Source: Dongshaea marina
Lineage (GTDB): Bacteria > Pseudomonadota > Gammaproteobacteria > Enterobacterales > Aeromonadaceae
NCBI RefSeq assembly: GCF_003072645.1
Contig: NZ_CP028897.1
Span: 2,121,658 to 2,185,657, forward strand
DNA: 64,000 bases
Direction: 5' to 3'
The translations under genes and the position numbers were made by a program. Below are positions 1 through 11,232 of this stretch, in pieces. Under the pieces are notes generated by a model. It saw nothing but the letters and a program-made list of their open reading frames with translations. It searched no databases and had not been told where the DNA came from. Numbering within the stretch: position 1 is the stretch's first letter; each line of letters starts with the position of its first letter.

Positions 1-392
1 GCTTCAGCCAGCTCCGAGACATTGTGGACAGTCAGTTCCGATTAGGAATCAACCGTGGGGTCTATTATGGAAAGGCTTTTGAAAAGGCTCGTCAGGAGCT
101 CATCGACAACGGCAGGCTCTCGGTCTATAACACGGAGCAGCAAAAATATAAGATGTTTATGTCCGGTAGAATCGATGGTTTCCTGGGGGGGCAGGCTTCG
201 ATCAAGGCTCTGGTGAAGAATTATCTCGATGATGTGGAGATCTACCCTCTGAAGATCACCACCTCAGATCAATACATTCTATTCAGTAAAGTGTCGACAA
301 CTCCCGGGCAGGTTGCACGCTTTAACCAAAGCCTTGCCAAACTCAAACGAAGTGGTGCATATCAGAAGTTGGTCGAACGGTTTTTGCAGTGA
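1..392 (+). CDS. Periplasmic solute-binding protein, family 3 (C-terminal part, cut by window edge)
   Basis: The reading frame is already open at base 3 and stops at 392, so only the C-terminal ~130 residues are present. The pattern (GxxRGxxYGKAF, then a short lobe ending YQKLVERFL) is that of the bacterial extracellular solute-binding family 3 fold (SBP_bac_3) used for polar amino acids or as orphan sensor-type binding proteins. No permease or ATPase gene follows; the next gene is pepN. It is one of six members or fragments of this family in the window (also near 25.4, 40.1, 50.4, 54.6 and 63.7 kb). The ligand cannot be told. Confidence 0.8.
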   Translation, partial: FSQLRDIVDSQFRLGINRGVYYGKAFEKARQELIDNGRLSVYNTEQQKYKMFMSGRIDGFLGGQASIKALVKNYLDDVEIYPLKITTSDQYILFSKVSTTPGQVARFNQSLAKLKRSGAYQKLVERFLQ

Positions 393-564
393 AGTTGTGC
401 CGCAGATGCACCGAGTTATCACAAGTGGTGGATGGACTGTTCAAAAAGTTTTCAGCTTGGGGCTGTTTCAGGCTCTGATGAGCCCGATTCCTCTGAGTTG
501 TTTGATTTGAATCAATAGCTGTGTCAGCTTAAGGGTTTTCGTCTGTAACAGAGAATCGATAACA

Positions 565-3183
565 ATGACAGCACCCCAACCCCAAACAAAATACCGCAAG
601 GATTATCAGCCCCCCCAGTTTCTCATCGACAGCATAGATCTTGATTTTCAGCTGGATGATACCCAAACCCGGGTCAGCGCCGTCAGCCGGGTACGGCGCA
701 ATGGTGAGCATCAGCAGCCGCTGGTTTTGGATGGTCAGGGGTTGGAGCTGGCGGAAGTTTTGCTCAATGGGCAGAGCTTTACCGAGTATCAGCTCAAACC
801 GGATCAACTGGAACTGAGCTCCCTCCCGGATGAGTTTGAGCTAACCATTACCACCATCATTGACCCTCTGAATAACAGTGCTCTCGAGGGACTGTATAAG
901 TCCGGCGAGGCGTTCTGTACCCAGTGTGAGGCCGAAGGGTTTCGCCGCATCACCTATTTTCTGGACCGGCCCGATATCCTGAGTCGCTACCGGGTTCGGA
1001 TCACCGCAGACAAGACACTCTATCCGGCGCTGCTGTCCAATGGTAACCGAATTGATAGTGGTGAGCTTGCCGATGGGAAGCACTGGGTACAGTGGGAAGA
1101 TCCCTTTCCCAAGCCAAGTTATCTTTTTGCGCTCGTGGCCGGGGATTTTGATCTGCTCGAAGATAGCTTTAGTACCCGCTCCGGGCGAAAGGTTGCCCTT
1201 GAGATCTATGTGGATAAGGGAAACCGGGATCGAGCGTTTCATGCGATGGAGAGCCTCAAAAAATCGATGCGCTGGGATGAGGAGCGCTTTGATCTCGAAT
1301 ACGATCTGGATATCTACATGATAGTCGCGGTCGATTTTTTCAACATGGGGGCGATGGAGAATAAGGGGCTCAATGTCTTTAACTCCAAGTTTGTGCTGGC
1401 CAATGCCAAGACGGCGACCGATAACGACTACCACGGCATTGAGCGGGTGATTGCCCATGAGTATTTTCATAACTGGACCGGTAACCGGGTTACCTGTCGA
1501 GACTGGTTCCAGCTTAGCCTCAAAGAGGGGCTGACGGTATTTCGAGATCAGGAGTTCAGCTCAGATGTAGGATCAAGGGCCTATAACCGAATTCTCAATG
1601 TGCGGTTGATGCGCAGCCGCCAGTTTGCGGAGGATGCCAGCCCAATGGCTCACCCGATCCGTCCCGATGCGGTCATTGAGATGAGTAACTTCTATACGGT
1701 GACCGTGTATGAGAAGGGCTCTGAGGTGATCCGCATGATGCACACCCTGCTTGGGGAGGAGAATTTCCAGGCGGGGATGAGACTCTATTTTGAGCGGTTC
1801 GACGGCCAGGCGGTCACCTGTGATGATTTTGTTCAGGCAATGCAGGATGCCTCCGGAATCGATCTAGGTCAGTTTAGCCGCTGGTATAGCCAGTCCGGAA
1901 CCCCGGTGCTGACGGTGCGCGACAGCTATGATGAGGCAAGCGGGGTCTATCGTCTGCACATAGCTCAACACACCCCTGCGACCCAGGATCAGAGCGATAA
2001 GCAGCCACTGCATATTCCCTTTAATCTTGAGCTCTACAACAGTCGGGGTGAGCCGCAGCCGTTTCGGATCAATGGTCAGAGCGTATCGCACATCCTTAAT
2101 GTGACCGAAACCGAGCAGGAGTTCGAGTTTGAGGGGCTGAGCGAGCAGCCGATCCCCTCCCTGCTGCGGGAGTTTTCGGCGCCGGTAAAACTGGATTACC
2201 CTTATAGCAATCAGCAGCTGGCCTTATTGATGCGCCATGCGACCGATCTTTTCTCCCGTTGGGATGCCGCTCAGATGTTGGTAGCGAAACAGCTTAAGTC
2301 TAATCTTGAGCGCTATCGGCAGGAGCAGGCACTGGAGCTTCCCGATGAGGTGATCTCTGCATTCGCCAGTGTCCTTGAAGATGAATCCCTGGATCCCATG
2401 CTCAAGGCCGAGATCCTGCGGCTTAGTGATGAGAGCTCAATGGCGGAGCTATTTGATGAGGTGGACGTGGATGGTATTCATCGGGTGCGCTGCTTTATCA
2501 AGCAGCGGCTGGCAGAGGTATTACTGCCCCGCTTTACTCAGCTGATGGGGACGTTGAACCGAGATGAAGCTTACCAGATCAACCACCAGGCGATCGGTGA
2601 GCGCTCTTTGAAGGCGGTATGCCTGAGCTATATCGCCTGTGCCGATAAGGAACTGGGTCAGGAGCTGGTTGAGAGGCTCTATAAGGGCGCTGATAACATG
2701 ACAGATACCATGATGGCTCTGAGTGTCGCCAATGGGGAGCAATTGGAGTGTCGCAACGTCCTGATGGCGGACTTTGAGAAAGCCTGGAGCCATGATCCTC
2801 TGGTGATGGATCAGTGGTTTGCCCTGCAGGCGCTCTCACCGGCACCAGAGGTGATAGATTCGATCACCAGCCTGTTTGAGCATCCGGTATTTAGCCTCAA
2901 AAACCCCAATCGGGTGAGGGCGCTCATCGGTGTATTCTCAGCCAGCAATCCGCTTCACTTCCACCGCATTGATGGCGCAGGATACAAGTTGCTTGCACAG
3001 GTGATCCGCGAGCTCAATACCCTCAACCCCCAGGTGGCAGCTCGCTTGATCACACCACTGATTCAGTTCAAACGCTATGATAGTCAAAGAGCAGCCCTGA
3101 TGCGCAGCGAGCTTGAAAAGTTGCAGCAGCTTGAGTCTCTGGCTAAAGATCTATATGAGAAGGTAAGTAAGGCTCTTTCCTGA
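565..3183 (+). CDS. pepN: Aminopeptidase N (M1 zinc metalloprotease)
   Basis: Cytoplasmic broad-specificity aminopeptidase of the gluzincin M1 family, 872 residues, the usual length for the enterobacterial-type PepN. The substrate-binding GAMEN motif lies near residue 261; the zinc site HEYFH is at about 298-302 with the third ligand Glu near 321 in the LKEG segment. The C-terminal ~400 residues match the DUF3458 and ARM-repeat layout of PepN. The start ATG is followed by a normal hydrophilic N-terminus without signal peptide. It lies 60 bp upstream of a DUF2835 gene. Intact and highly confident. Confidence 0.97.
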   Translation: MTAPQPQTKYRKDYQPPQFLIDSIDLDFQLDDTQTRVSAVSRVRRNGEHQQPLVLDGQGLELAEVLLNGQSFTEYQLKPDQLELSSLPDEFELTITTIIDPLNNSALEGLYKSGEAFCTQCEAEGFRRITYFLDRPDILSRYRVRITADKTLYPALLSNGNRIDSGELADGKHWVQWEDPFPKPSYLFALVAGDFDLLEDSFSTRSGRKVALEIYVDKGNRDRAFHAMESLKKSMRWDEERFDLEYDLDIYMIVAVDFFNMGAMENKGLNVFNSKFVLANAKTATDNDYHGIERVIAHEYFHNWTGNRVTCRDWFQLSLKEGLTVFRDQEFSSDVGSRAYNRILNVRLMRSRQFAEDASPMAHPIRPDAVIEMSNFYTVTVYEKGSEVIRMMHTLLGEENFQAGMRLYFERFDGQAVTCDDFVQAMQDASGIDLGQFSRWYSQSGTPVLTVRDSYDEASGVYRLHIAQHTPATQDQSDKQPLHIPFNLELYNSRGEPQPFRINGQSVSHILNVTETEQEFEFEGLSEQPIPSLLREFSAPVKLDYPYSNQQLALLMRHATDLFSRWDAAQMLVAKQLKSNLERYRQEQALELPDEVISAFASVLEDESLDPMLKAEILRLSDESSMAELFDEVDVDGIHRVRCFIKQRLAEVLLPRFTQLMGTLNRDEAYQINHQAIGERSLKAVCLSYIACADKELGQELVERLYKGADNMTDTMMALSVANGEQLECRNVLMADFEKAWSHDPLVMDQWFALQALSPAPEVIDSITSLFEHPVFSLKNPNRVRALIGVFSASNPLHFHRIDGAGYKLLAQVIRELNTLNPQVAARLITPLIQFKRYDSQRAALMRSELEKLQQLESLAKDLYEKVSKALS

Positions 3184-3190
3184 TCGCACT

Positions 3191-3215
3191 AGGGGTGGGG
3201 AGTGGCTCCACCCCT
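3191..3215 (+). terminator. GC-rich hairpin after pepN
   Basis: AGGGGTGG pairs with CCACCCCT across a short loop just after the pepN stop. No T-run follows, so this may be a weak terminator, an mRNA-end stabiliser or a pause site between pepN and the small gene downstream. Confidence 0.35.
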
Positions 3216-3245
3216 GAATCAACCTGAGGAGTTCTCTTTGGTTCG

Positions 3246-3470
3246 ATGATGAAGCAGTATGTTTTTAATCTCTATATTCCTTATCGTGAGCTACTCCTTT
3301 ACTACCAGGGTGATGTCAACAAGCTGGTGGTTCGAACCGAGATGGGATTTACTCTGGAGATAGGGATTGATAAGTTTCGCTCATTTGTTTCGGCGGCCGG
3401 GTTGCGGGGACGCTTTTTGCTGACTGCGGATGATCACAATCGTTTTCAGTCGCTGGAGCGAATCGGATAA
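3246..3470 (+). CDS. DUF2835 family small protein
   Basis: A 74-residue protein matching the DUF2835 family of gammaproteobacteria: N-terminal YVFNLYIPYRELLLYYQG followed by a basic strand and a C-terminal RFLLTADDHNRFQSLERI segment. These proteins are often found beside pepN and the NAD-dependent GDH gene, as here; their function is not known. Two ATGs in tandem (3246, 3249) could both serve as start; a GAGGAG sits rather far upstream. No signal peptide or membrane segment is visible. Confidence 0.85.
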   Translation: MMKQYVFNLYIPYRELLLYYQGDVNKLVVRTEMGFTLEIGIDKFRSFVSAAGLRGRFLLTADDHNRFQSLERIG

Positions 3471-3740
3471 CAAAATTTAAACATCAGCATCCACCTCAAC
3501 TCCCATCTTTGTCGCAGGCAAAGAAAAACGGCTTCAACAACAGCAGATTGGTTTTTTTTGCGGGGTGGCTCTCAATGTGTGAGCTTGGTTCATTTATTTA
3601 ACAAATCCCCCCCCCACTTCTCGATTTTGCGCCGGCAAAGGCTTAAACTTCCTGTCAGTTGTTACGGGGTTGTTGGTTTTCTCACACCGGCAGGCTCCTC
3701 TGAACGTCACCCTCGGCGGTACCCATAAGGATATCTAATA

Positions 3741-6700
3741 ATGGCATTTAAAGACGCCCCGACTCCAGCACTCCTCGAGAATGTGATGGGGTTAATTCAG
3801 CGCAAAGTTGAAAAGCAAAGTACTGAGCTGGTTAAGCGCTTTGTCAGTAAGTTTTACGGAAATCTATCCCGGGATGATCTCTTTTGTCGCAACGACAGTG
3901 AGCTCTATGGCGCAGCGATCAGCCTGTGGAACGCCCTGAATCAGCGCAAGGGCGATGAGCCCTATATTCGGGTGTATAACCCGGAATTGACCCGCCATGG
4001 CTGGCAGTCCTCCCACACTATCGTTGAGATCATTCTCAACGATACGCCTTTCTTAGTGGACTCGATACGTATGGCGCTGAGTCGGCACAGTATTACCGCA
4101 CACCTGTTGCTGCACCAGCCGCTCCACCTGGTTCGAACCAAGGCAGGAAGGGTCAGTAAACTGTTGGATCTGGATCAGAATGCCAAAGATGAGCGGGTCG
4201 AGACGGTATTTCTGATTGAGATCGACCGGCAGACCAGTGAGCAGGAGCTGGTGGCGCTCAGTGAAGAGCTTCACTCTGTGGTCACTGAAGTGAGGGCGGC
4301 GGTCTCCGATTGGACGCCGATGCTGGAGCGGCTCAATCAACTGATCAAAGAGCTCCCCAAGCAGCCCTTCTACGGTGAGAACTACCAGAGGGAGGAGGCC
4401 CTGGAGTTTCTCAAGTGGGTGGCGGATCATAACTTTACCCTGATGGGTTATCGCAGCTACGATCTGGTGGCGGTCGAGGGGATTATGAGCTCAGACCCAA
4501 TATGGAGAGCAGCCTGGGGCTGATGAAAAACTCTCCGCAAAAGATTTTGAATTTAAGCCAGATGGCCGAGAGTGCCCGCCATGAGGCCCTGAGCTCGAAC
4601 CTGCTGATCCTGACCAAATCCAATACCCGCTCCCGGGTGCATCGACCCGCCTATATCGATTACATAGGGATCAAACGCTTCGATAAGCAGGGACGGGTGA
4701 TCGGGGAAGATCGTTTCATCGGCCTTTATGCCTCTTCAACCTATACCGCCAGCGTGATGCAGCTGCCACTGCTGGGCCACAAGATTGAGCGGATCATGAA
4801 GGCCTCCGGTTACGAGGCAGGCTCTCACGCCTATAAGGCGCTGCTGAATATTCTGGAAACCTATCCAAGGGATGAGCTTATTCAGGCCAGTGAGTCGGAG
4901 CTGCTCAATATCGGGATGGGGGTTCTGGAGATGCAGGAGCGGGATCTGACCCGGCTGTTTGTCCGGCGTGATATCTTCGGACGCTTCTTCTCCTGCATGG
5001 TGTATGTCACCAAGGATAGATACAGCACAGATCTCGCCGGGCGGATCCGCACCATGCTCAAAAACGCGCTGCATTCAGAAGAAGAGGTGGAGATGCACCC
5101 CTATTTCTCTGAGGGCAGATTGGCGCGCGCCCACTACATTGTCCGAGTCGAGAATAACAATATGGATGTTGATGTGAATGATATCCAGATTAATCTGGTT
5201 GAGGTCGCCCGTTCCTGGGAAGATAAGCTCGAATCGGCTCTGCTGAGTAATTATGGTGAGGCCCGTGGCAATAAGCTGGCCCGCCGTTATGTTAACGGTT
5301 TTCCGCGCTCCTACAAGGAAGATGTGCTGCCCGGGGTGGTGGTGGCCGATATCGCCAAGATGGAGAGCCTGAGCGCCGAGCATACCCTGGACATGATGTT
5401 CTACCGACCCCAGGAGGAGCTCAGTGATTCAGACCATGTTCATCTCAAGCTATTCCATAAGGACCGGCCTATTTATCTGTCTGATGTGATGCCGATGCTT
5501 GAGAACATGGGGCTTAGGGTGATCGGTGAGCGTCCCTATCAGATCAGGACCTCAGATGGTGAGATCTTCTGGATCCTTGAGTTCATGATGCTGTATAGCG
5601 GCGCAAGTGAGATGGATCTGGAGAAGAGCCAGGGGCTGTTCCAGGATGCCTTTGCCATGATCTGGCATGGCCAGCTTGAAGATGATGGCTTCAACCGTTT
5701 GGTGCTGGAGGCGGGACTGACCGGGCGGGAGGTTAGCGTGCTGCGATCCTACGCCAAGTATATGCTGCAAACCGGCTGGACCTTCTCCCAGGCCTATACC
5801 GAGCGTACCCTGATCCGCTATCCCAAGCTGGCTGGACTTTTGCTGGAGCTGTTCCGCCGCCGCTTCTCTCCCAAGTTAAAGCAGGATGGCAAGCTGCTGG
5901 ATAAACTGCATAACCAGATCATCGATCAGCTCGACAATGTGGCGAACCTGGATGATGACCGAATCATCCGCCGCTATATGGAGATGATCGAAGCAACCCT
6001 TAGAACCAACTACTATCAGGCCGATCGTTTGGGTCGGGATAAGCGTTATATTTCGTTTAAGATCTCACCGCGCGATATCTCGGATATGCCGCTGCCGCTG
6101 CCCAACTATGAAATCTTTGTCTATTCACCGCGAGTCGAGGGGGTTCATTTGCGGTTTGGCAAGATCGCCCGGGGTGGATTGCGCTGGTCCGATCGCCGGG
6201 AGGATTTTCGAACCGAGGTGCTGGGACTGGCCAAGGCCCAGCAGGTGAAAAACACAGTGATCGTGCCGGTCGGTGCCAAGGGTGGCTTTGTGTGTAAGCT
6301 GCTGCCCGAGGGGGATCGCCAGGCGATCTTCGAAGAGGGTAAGAACTGTTACCGCACCTTTATCCGGGGCCTTTTGGATATCACGGATAACATGATCAAG
6401 GGAGAGGTGGTTGCCCCTGAGAATGTGGTGCGACACGATGATGACGATTACTACCTGGTTGTTGCCGCCGATAAGGGAACGGCTACCTTCTCGGATATTG
6501 CCAACGAGATCAGTGAGGAGTACGGACACTGGCTGGGGGATGCCTTCGCCTCCGGGGGCTCGGTTGGTTACGATCACAAGAAGATGGGGATCACCGCCCT
6601 GGGCGCCTGGGAATCGGTGAAGCGCCACTTCCGCGAAATGGATATCGACTGCCAAACCACAGATTTTACCTGTGTCGGGATTGGCGATATGGCCGGGGAT

Positions 6701-8584
6701 GTCTTTGGCAACGGCATGTTGCTGTCACGCCATACCCGTCTGGTGGGGGCTTTCAACCATCAACATATCTTTATCGACCCTGATCCGGATGCCGCCTCAA
6801 GCTATATCGAGCGTCAGCGTCTGTTTGAGATGGCGGGCTCCTCCTGGGGTGACTATAACTCAGAGCTCATCTCCGAGGGGGGCGGGATCTTCCCGCGCTC
6901 TGCCAAGTCGATTCGTCTGTCACCCCAGATGAAGAAGCTGTTTAAGACCCAAAGAGTGAGCATGCCGCCCAATGATGTGATCCGCGCCCTGTTGCTTCTG
7001 GAAGTGGATCTTCTGTGGAATGGAGGGATCGGCACCTATGTGAAGAGCGTCACCGAAAGTGATGTGGATGTGGGGGATCGCGCCAATGATGCGGTTCGGG
7101 TCAATGGCTGTGAGCTGAATGTACGGATCGTCGGCGAGGGCGGAAATCTTGGCTGTACCCAGCTGGGGCGCATCGAATATGCCAGCAAGGGTGGACGGAT
7201 CAACACCGACTTCATCGATAATGTTGGTGGGGTGGATTGTTCCGATAACGAAGTGAATATCAAGATCTTGCTGAACGGCCTGGTCGCCCGCGGCGATCTC
7301 ACCATGAAGCAGCGCAACCGGCTGCTGTACGAGATGACCGATGAGGTGGCGAATATCGTCCTGACCAACGCCTATCGTCAGTCTCAGAGCATCTCGATCT
7401 CCTCATTCCGCGCCGCCGAGCTTCTCAAAGAGCAGCAGCGCTTTATCCATACCCTGGAGAAAGAGAACAAACTGGATCGGGCCCTTGAGCATCTGCCTAC
7501 GGATGAGGAGCTCACCGATCGGATCGCCAATGATCGCGGATTAACCCGTCCCGAGCTGTCGGTGCTGGTCTCCTATAGCAAGATGGTGCTCAAAGAGGAG
7601 CTCGATTGTGAAGAGATCAGTAGCGATCCCTATCTGATGCGGTTGCTTCTGACTAACTTCCCGCCGGTCCTGCAGGATCGTTTCGGGGATGCAATGCCCG
7701 ATCATCCGCTGGCGAGTGAAATTATCGCGACCCGGCTGGCCAATATGATGGTTAATGATATGGGGCTTAATTTCTCGGTGCGGATGAAGGATGAAACCGG
7801 GGCCGGCACACCTGAGATCGCTGCCTGCTTCATCATTGCCCGTGAAGTATTTGGCATGGAGCAACTGTGGCGTGATATCGAGGCGATGGATAACCATATC
7901 ACGGCTGAAGTGCAGCTGGAGATGCTGATGGAGCATCGACGCCTGGTGCGCAGGGTGACTCGCTGGTTCCTGCGGGGACGTGATCGCAGCTTGTCGATTC
8001 AGCAAAATATCGACTTCTTCCGTCCGGCACTGGAGACATTGCATGAGAATCTCTACAAGCTGATGGAGCAGGAGGAGGTTGAGCAGTTCTCCCTGAAGGT
8101 AGAGCGTCTGATTGAGAAGAAGGTTCCAAAACATATCGCAACCCAGATCGTGCATATGGGAGCTCTGTTCTCTGTGCTGGATGTGGCTCAGGTAGCGGAG
8201 AAGAAAAAACGAGACATCCGGCTGGTGGCGGAGGTCTATTTCCGCCTCGGAGCCCGGATGGGACTGCACTGGTTTATGGATCAGATCAATGATCAGCCGG
8301 TGGCCAACCACTGGCAGGCTCTGGCGAAAGCCTCGTTCCGTGAGGAGCTCGATTGGCAGCAGCGCTCATTGACATCGGCGGTTCTGGGAAGCGAAGCCTG
8401 TAAGGATAAGGAGGTTTGTTTCAGTCTGCTCGAGAGTTGGATCGAGCTCAATGATCCCCTGTTGCAGCGCTGGAATCACATGCTCTCGGACTTTAAAGTA
8501 ACCAGTACCCATGAGTATGCGAAATTCTCTGTTGCATTAAGAGAGTTGAATCTTCTCAATTTAAACTGTAGAAATATAGCGTGA
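3741..8584 (+). CDS. gdhB: NAD-specific glutamate dehydrogenase, large type (one apparent -1 frameshift)
   Basis: Catabolic NAD-dependent glutamate dehydrogenase of the ~180 kDa class (L-glutamate to 2-oxoglutarate plus ammonium). Two overlapping open frames, 3741-4523 and 4502-8584, join into one ~1614-residue protein if one G is added to the G4 tract at 4478-4481; the repaired junction reads VEGDYELRPNMESS, restoring a continuous domain. The N-terminal ~700 residues hold the ACT-like regulatory part; the catalytic domain carries KIARGGLRWSDRREDFR and the lysine-containing PVGAKGGF segment near residue 843, then a Rossmann part (GIGDMAGDVFGNG). The SD is AAGGA 9 bases before ATG. A strong terminator follows. 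The shift sits in a homopolymer like many others here, so a sequencing error is more likely than a true pseudogene. Confidence 0.93.
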
Positions 8585-8594
8585 TCGTTATCTG

Positions 8595-8621
8595 GCCCCG
8601 GTGAACTACCGGGGCTTTTTT
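8595..8621 (+). terminator. Rho-independent terminator after NAD-GDH
   Basis: GCCCCGGT pairs with ACCGGGGC over a short loop and is followed directly by six T. It separates the GDH gene from pyrD, whose ATG is only 12 bases further on. Confidence 0.9.
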
Positions 8622-8632
8622 AGGAGCCCCTA

Positions 8633-9643
8633 ATGCTATATAACCTTGTTCGGTCTGTATTGTTTAAATTTGATCCTGAAAAAGCTCATGATTTGAGCAT
8701 GCGTCAACTTTCCCGCCACCATCACTTCCCCTTCGATTACTTCTACCGCCAAAACATCCCGGATAATCCCGTTGAGGTGATGGGGCTGACCTTCCCAAAT
8801 CCGGTCGGACTGGCTGCCGGTCTGGATAAAGATGGTGAGTGCATCGAGGCGCTGGATGCCATGGGCTTTGGTTTTATCGAGGTGGGGACAGTGACCCCCC
8901 GCCCTCAGTCCGGTAACCCCAAACCCCGCCTGTTTCGGGTGATCCCGGCTCAGGGGATCATCAACCGAATGGGTTTTAACAATAAGGGGGTGGATAACCT
9001 GGTAGAGAATATCAAGGCGGCACGTTATCGTGCGGTTCTTGGGGTCAATATCGGAAAGAACAAAGACACTCCCATTGAGAAGGGGCTGGAGGATTACCTG
9101 ATCTGCATGGATAAGGTGTATCAATATGCAGGTTACATTGCGATCAACATCTCTTCACCCAACACACCGGATTTAAGAAGCCTTCAATATGGCGAAGCTC
9201 TTGATGAACTGCTCGGTGGACTGAAGAAAAAGCAGCAGGAGCTGGCCGAGCAGCATGGTAAATATGTGCCGCTTGCGCTGAAGATTGCTCCGGATCTCAG
9301 TTTTGAAGAGGTGGACCAGGTTGCCCAGGCTTTATTAAAGCATGGAATTGATGGAGTGATTGCCACCAACACAACCCTGGATCGCTCATTGATATTTGAC
9401 ATGCCTCATGCCGGAGAGGATGGAGGATTAAGTGGCAGACCCCTACAAAACAGGAGCACGCTTATAATTAATCACCTTAAAAACAAGTTAGAAGACAAGC
9501 TTCCTATTATTGGCGTAGGTGGAATTGATAGTGCAATGGCGGCCCGTGAAAAACAGCAAGCGGGAGCACAGCTGGTGCAAATTTATACCGGCTTTATTTA
9601 TAAGGGGCCTGAGCTAATAAAAGAGATCGCCAACGCACTTTAG
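8633..9643 (+). CDS. pyrD: Dihydroorotate dehydrogenase (quinone), class 2
   Basis: Fourth step of UMP synthesis: oxidises dihydroorotate to orotate with FMN and passes electrons to membrane quinone. At 336 residues it has the normal class-2 length. The N-terminal ~40 residues form the amphipathic membrane-binding segment ([13 protein letters not shown]), followed by the FMN barrel with [14 protein letters not shown], the catalytic-serine region [12 protein letters not shown] (about residues 171-182) and the C-terminal IGVGGI phosphate-binding loop. SD AGGAG lies 9 bases upstream. As in enterobacteria it is followed by zapC. Confidence 0.97.
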   Translation: MLYNLVRSVLFKFDPEKAHDLSMRQLSRHHHFPFDYFYRQNIPDNPVEVMGLTFPNPVGLAAGLDKDGECIEALDAMGFGFIEVGTVTPRPQSGNPKPRLFRVIPAQGIINRMGFNNKGVDNLVENIKAARYRAVLGVNIGKNKDTPIEKGLEDYLICMDKVYQYAGYIAINISSPNTPDLRSLQYGEALDELLGGLKKKQQELAEQHGKYVPLALKIAPDLSFEEVDQVAQALLKHGIDGVIATNTTLDRSLIFDMPHAGEDGGLSGRPLQNRSTLIINHLKNKLEDKLPIIGVGGIDSAMAAREKQQAGAQLVQIYTGFIYKGPELIKEIANAL

Positions 9644-9727
9644 TCATTTTACAGAATGTAAAATTAGAAAAAATGCTAATGGGTGAATAGACTGAAAGGG
9701 AGCTCATAAAAGAGATGGATAGAGATT

Positions 9728-10279
9728 ATGTTACTACAACCAAGTGAAAATTGGTGTTGGAACTATGACAGGCAGCAGGAAAGACTGCAGCTTGAGCTAT
9801 CCGAAGATATGATTTTTGTGAGCTCCTATTCGGCCAAGGAGCTGATCCCGGCTGCCCTGGAAAACCAACGTTTTTCCGTCGAAGATACCAAAAGTTACTA
9901 CCAGTTAACCGAGGCCTTGCTTCCCCTGGATTGGCCCGTCCCTCTCAAGGTTCAGCTAATGCTTAATAGCATTGCGGTACAGCGTTTTTATAAACCTAAA
10001 ATGCCACAGAGCTGGTTTTTTACCACATCGAAGCATAAGTTTAAGCCCTCATTTGGGCAGATTGTCAGACTCTGTTCTCCTGTCGACAGTGGTTTTTTCC
10101 TGGTGATTGAGGCGGGGGATTGTGCAAGTTTTTGTTTATTAATTGATGAGCGGATGACTCTCAACCCAACGAAACAACTGAATCAATTTTCAGTGATTAA
10201 GGTGATGAATGACAGGCTTTGGCAAACTGAGTTTTCTCAGGATGAAGATGAGCACTCACTGTCATTGGGGATCAGTTAA
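9728..10279 (+). CDS. zapC: Cell division protein ZapC
   Basis: A 183-residue cytoplasmic protein resembling ZapC, which bundles FtsZ polymers at the division ring. The N-terminal LLQPSENWCWNYD and the internal LNSIAVQRFYKPKMPQSWFF stretch match the family (compare the PKMP-SW core of the E. coli protein). The pyrD-zapC gene order is also that of E. coli. No signal peptide. The C-terminus ends with an acidic DEDEHS tail. Confidence 0.85.
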   Translation: MLLQPSENWCWNYDRQQERLQLELSEDMIFVSSYSAKELIPAALENQRFSVEDTKSYYQLTEALLPLDWPVPLKVQLMLNSIAVQRFYKPKMPQSWFFTTSKHKFKPSFGQIVRLCSPVDSGFFLVIEAGDCASFCLLIDERMTLNPTKQLNQFSVIKVMNDRLWQTEFSQDEDEHSLSLGIS

Positions 10280-10456
10280 ATCAGGGGCTGTGCCTTTTTT
10301 AATGATATTTCATTTTATTCTTCGAAGCCTTTTCACTGCAAAAATGTGAGCCAGCTCTCTGTCCGATCCCTGTCTGGTATCTCAATTTTATTCGAATTGG
10401 GTTTTTTTGAGCAAAGCGAGCTACGCTTGGGTTAACATATTCAAGCGAATCTGCCG

Positions 10457-10909
10457 ATGGAACAGCAGCGAATTATAGGACCATTTCAACTCATTCTGAT
10501 TATTGTGATCCTGACGGTCGCCACTCTTTTATTGTCTCCCCATATTCAAAATAGTAAGACCATGACTCACCGAGAGCTGTTATTTGAGCTTCAGGATGAG
10601 CTGCATTATCAGGTCAATCGAATTAAACAGCTGAGTATCGCCGAAGGAAAGTCTCAGGATGTGTATGCGCTGCTTGAGTTTCAGGGGCGTCTGATTGAGA
10701 TCCATTATGGTTTACCCGGTTACGATTCACTGCTCAAGCTAGCTAAGGGCTATGGCCAGGGCTACTGGCAGGTGAACCGGGAGCGGCGCCAGGTGATCTT
10801 CTCGCCTAAACACCCGGTGATGGCCATGACCGATCATTGTCATCTTATCTATCAGCTCACACCGGATCGCAAACAGTATCAGATCCTGCTGGATGTCAAG
10901 GGTTGCTGA
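10457..10909 (+). CDS. Hypothetical membrane-anchored protein, possibly pseudopilin-like
   Basis: A 150-residue protein with one N-terminal hydrophobic helix (about residues 8-27, GPFQLILIIVILTVATLLL) followed by a soluble domain with a single disulfide-capable Cys pair near the C-terminus. The hydrophobic segment has the look of a diverged type IV pilin/pseudopilin N-terminus, but the canonical prepilin cleavage site with Glu5 is absent, so it may simply be a signal anchor. Function unknown. Weak SD; lone gene between zapC and the molybdenum hydroxylase operon. Confidence 0.65.
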   Translation: MEQQRIIGPFQLILIIVILTVATLLLSPHIQNSKTMTHRELLFELQDELHYQVNRIKQLSIAEGKSQDVYALLEFQGRLIEIHYGLPGYDSLLKLAKGYGQGYWQVNRERRQVIFSPKHPVMAMTDHCHLIYQLTPDRKQYQILLDVKGC

Positions 10910-10960
10910 GAAGCCCTCGACTCTCCCTGCCTCTCATGGTTGTAAACTCTCATTTTGATA

Positions 10961-10984
10961 ATTTTTTCTCATAGTGAGAAAAAT
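10961..10984 (+). terminator. AT-rich inverted repeat downstream of the anchored unknown
   Basis: ATTTTTCTCA and TGAGAAAAAT are separated by three bases, making a 10-bp AT-rich hairpin about 50 bases after the preceding stop codon. It could be a weak bidirectional terminator or an operator. No GC-rich stem. Confidence 0.3.
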
Positions 10985-11126
10985 GATAGTCCTGTCCATC
11001 GATAAATAAACTGCGCCGGGTCTGTTCAGGCTCATCCAACAGCTAATCCGGCTAGTCGGATCACAGTTCGCCTGGAAATTTCACTCCGGGAGCTATTGTG
11101 GCGCGTTTTCTGCGCTGTATCTTCCC

Positions 11127-11182
11127 GCAATCGCTGATCGAGCCATGACTGCTCCTGGGTCTCAGGAGTGATCAGCGGTTGC
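11127..11182 (+). promoter_or_regulatory. Long structured hairpin in the leader of the molybdenum hydroxylase operon
   Basis: GCAAtCGCTGATC at 11127-11139 can pair with GATCAGCGgTTGC at 11170-11182, with an inner stem CTCCTG/CAGGAG (11152-11157 with 11163-11168) and a 12-base internal loop. It ends about 50 bases before the first gene's ATG, so it is placed to act as a 5'-UTR control element, but it matches no riboswitch class that I can name. The rest of 10985-11232 holds no gene that I can support. Confidence 0.45.
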
Positions 11183-11232
11183 ATTTACAGTGAAAGGTTT
11201 TCTATCGTCCCTCAGCCGCGAAAGGAATCACA

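Noticed and set aside
841-1470. Long minus-strand frames inside pepN, gdhB and other genes
   Set aside because: They mirror codon structure of well-supported plus-strand genes and contain no family motifs.
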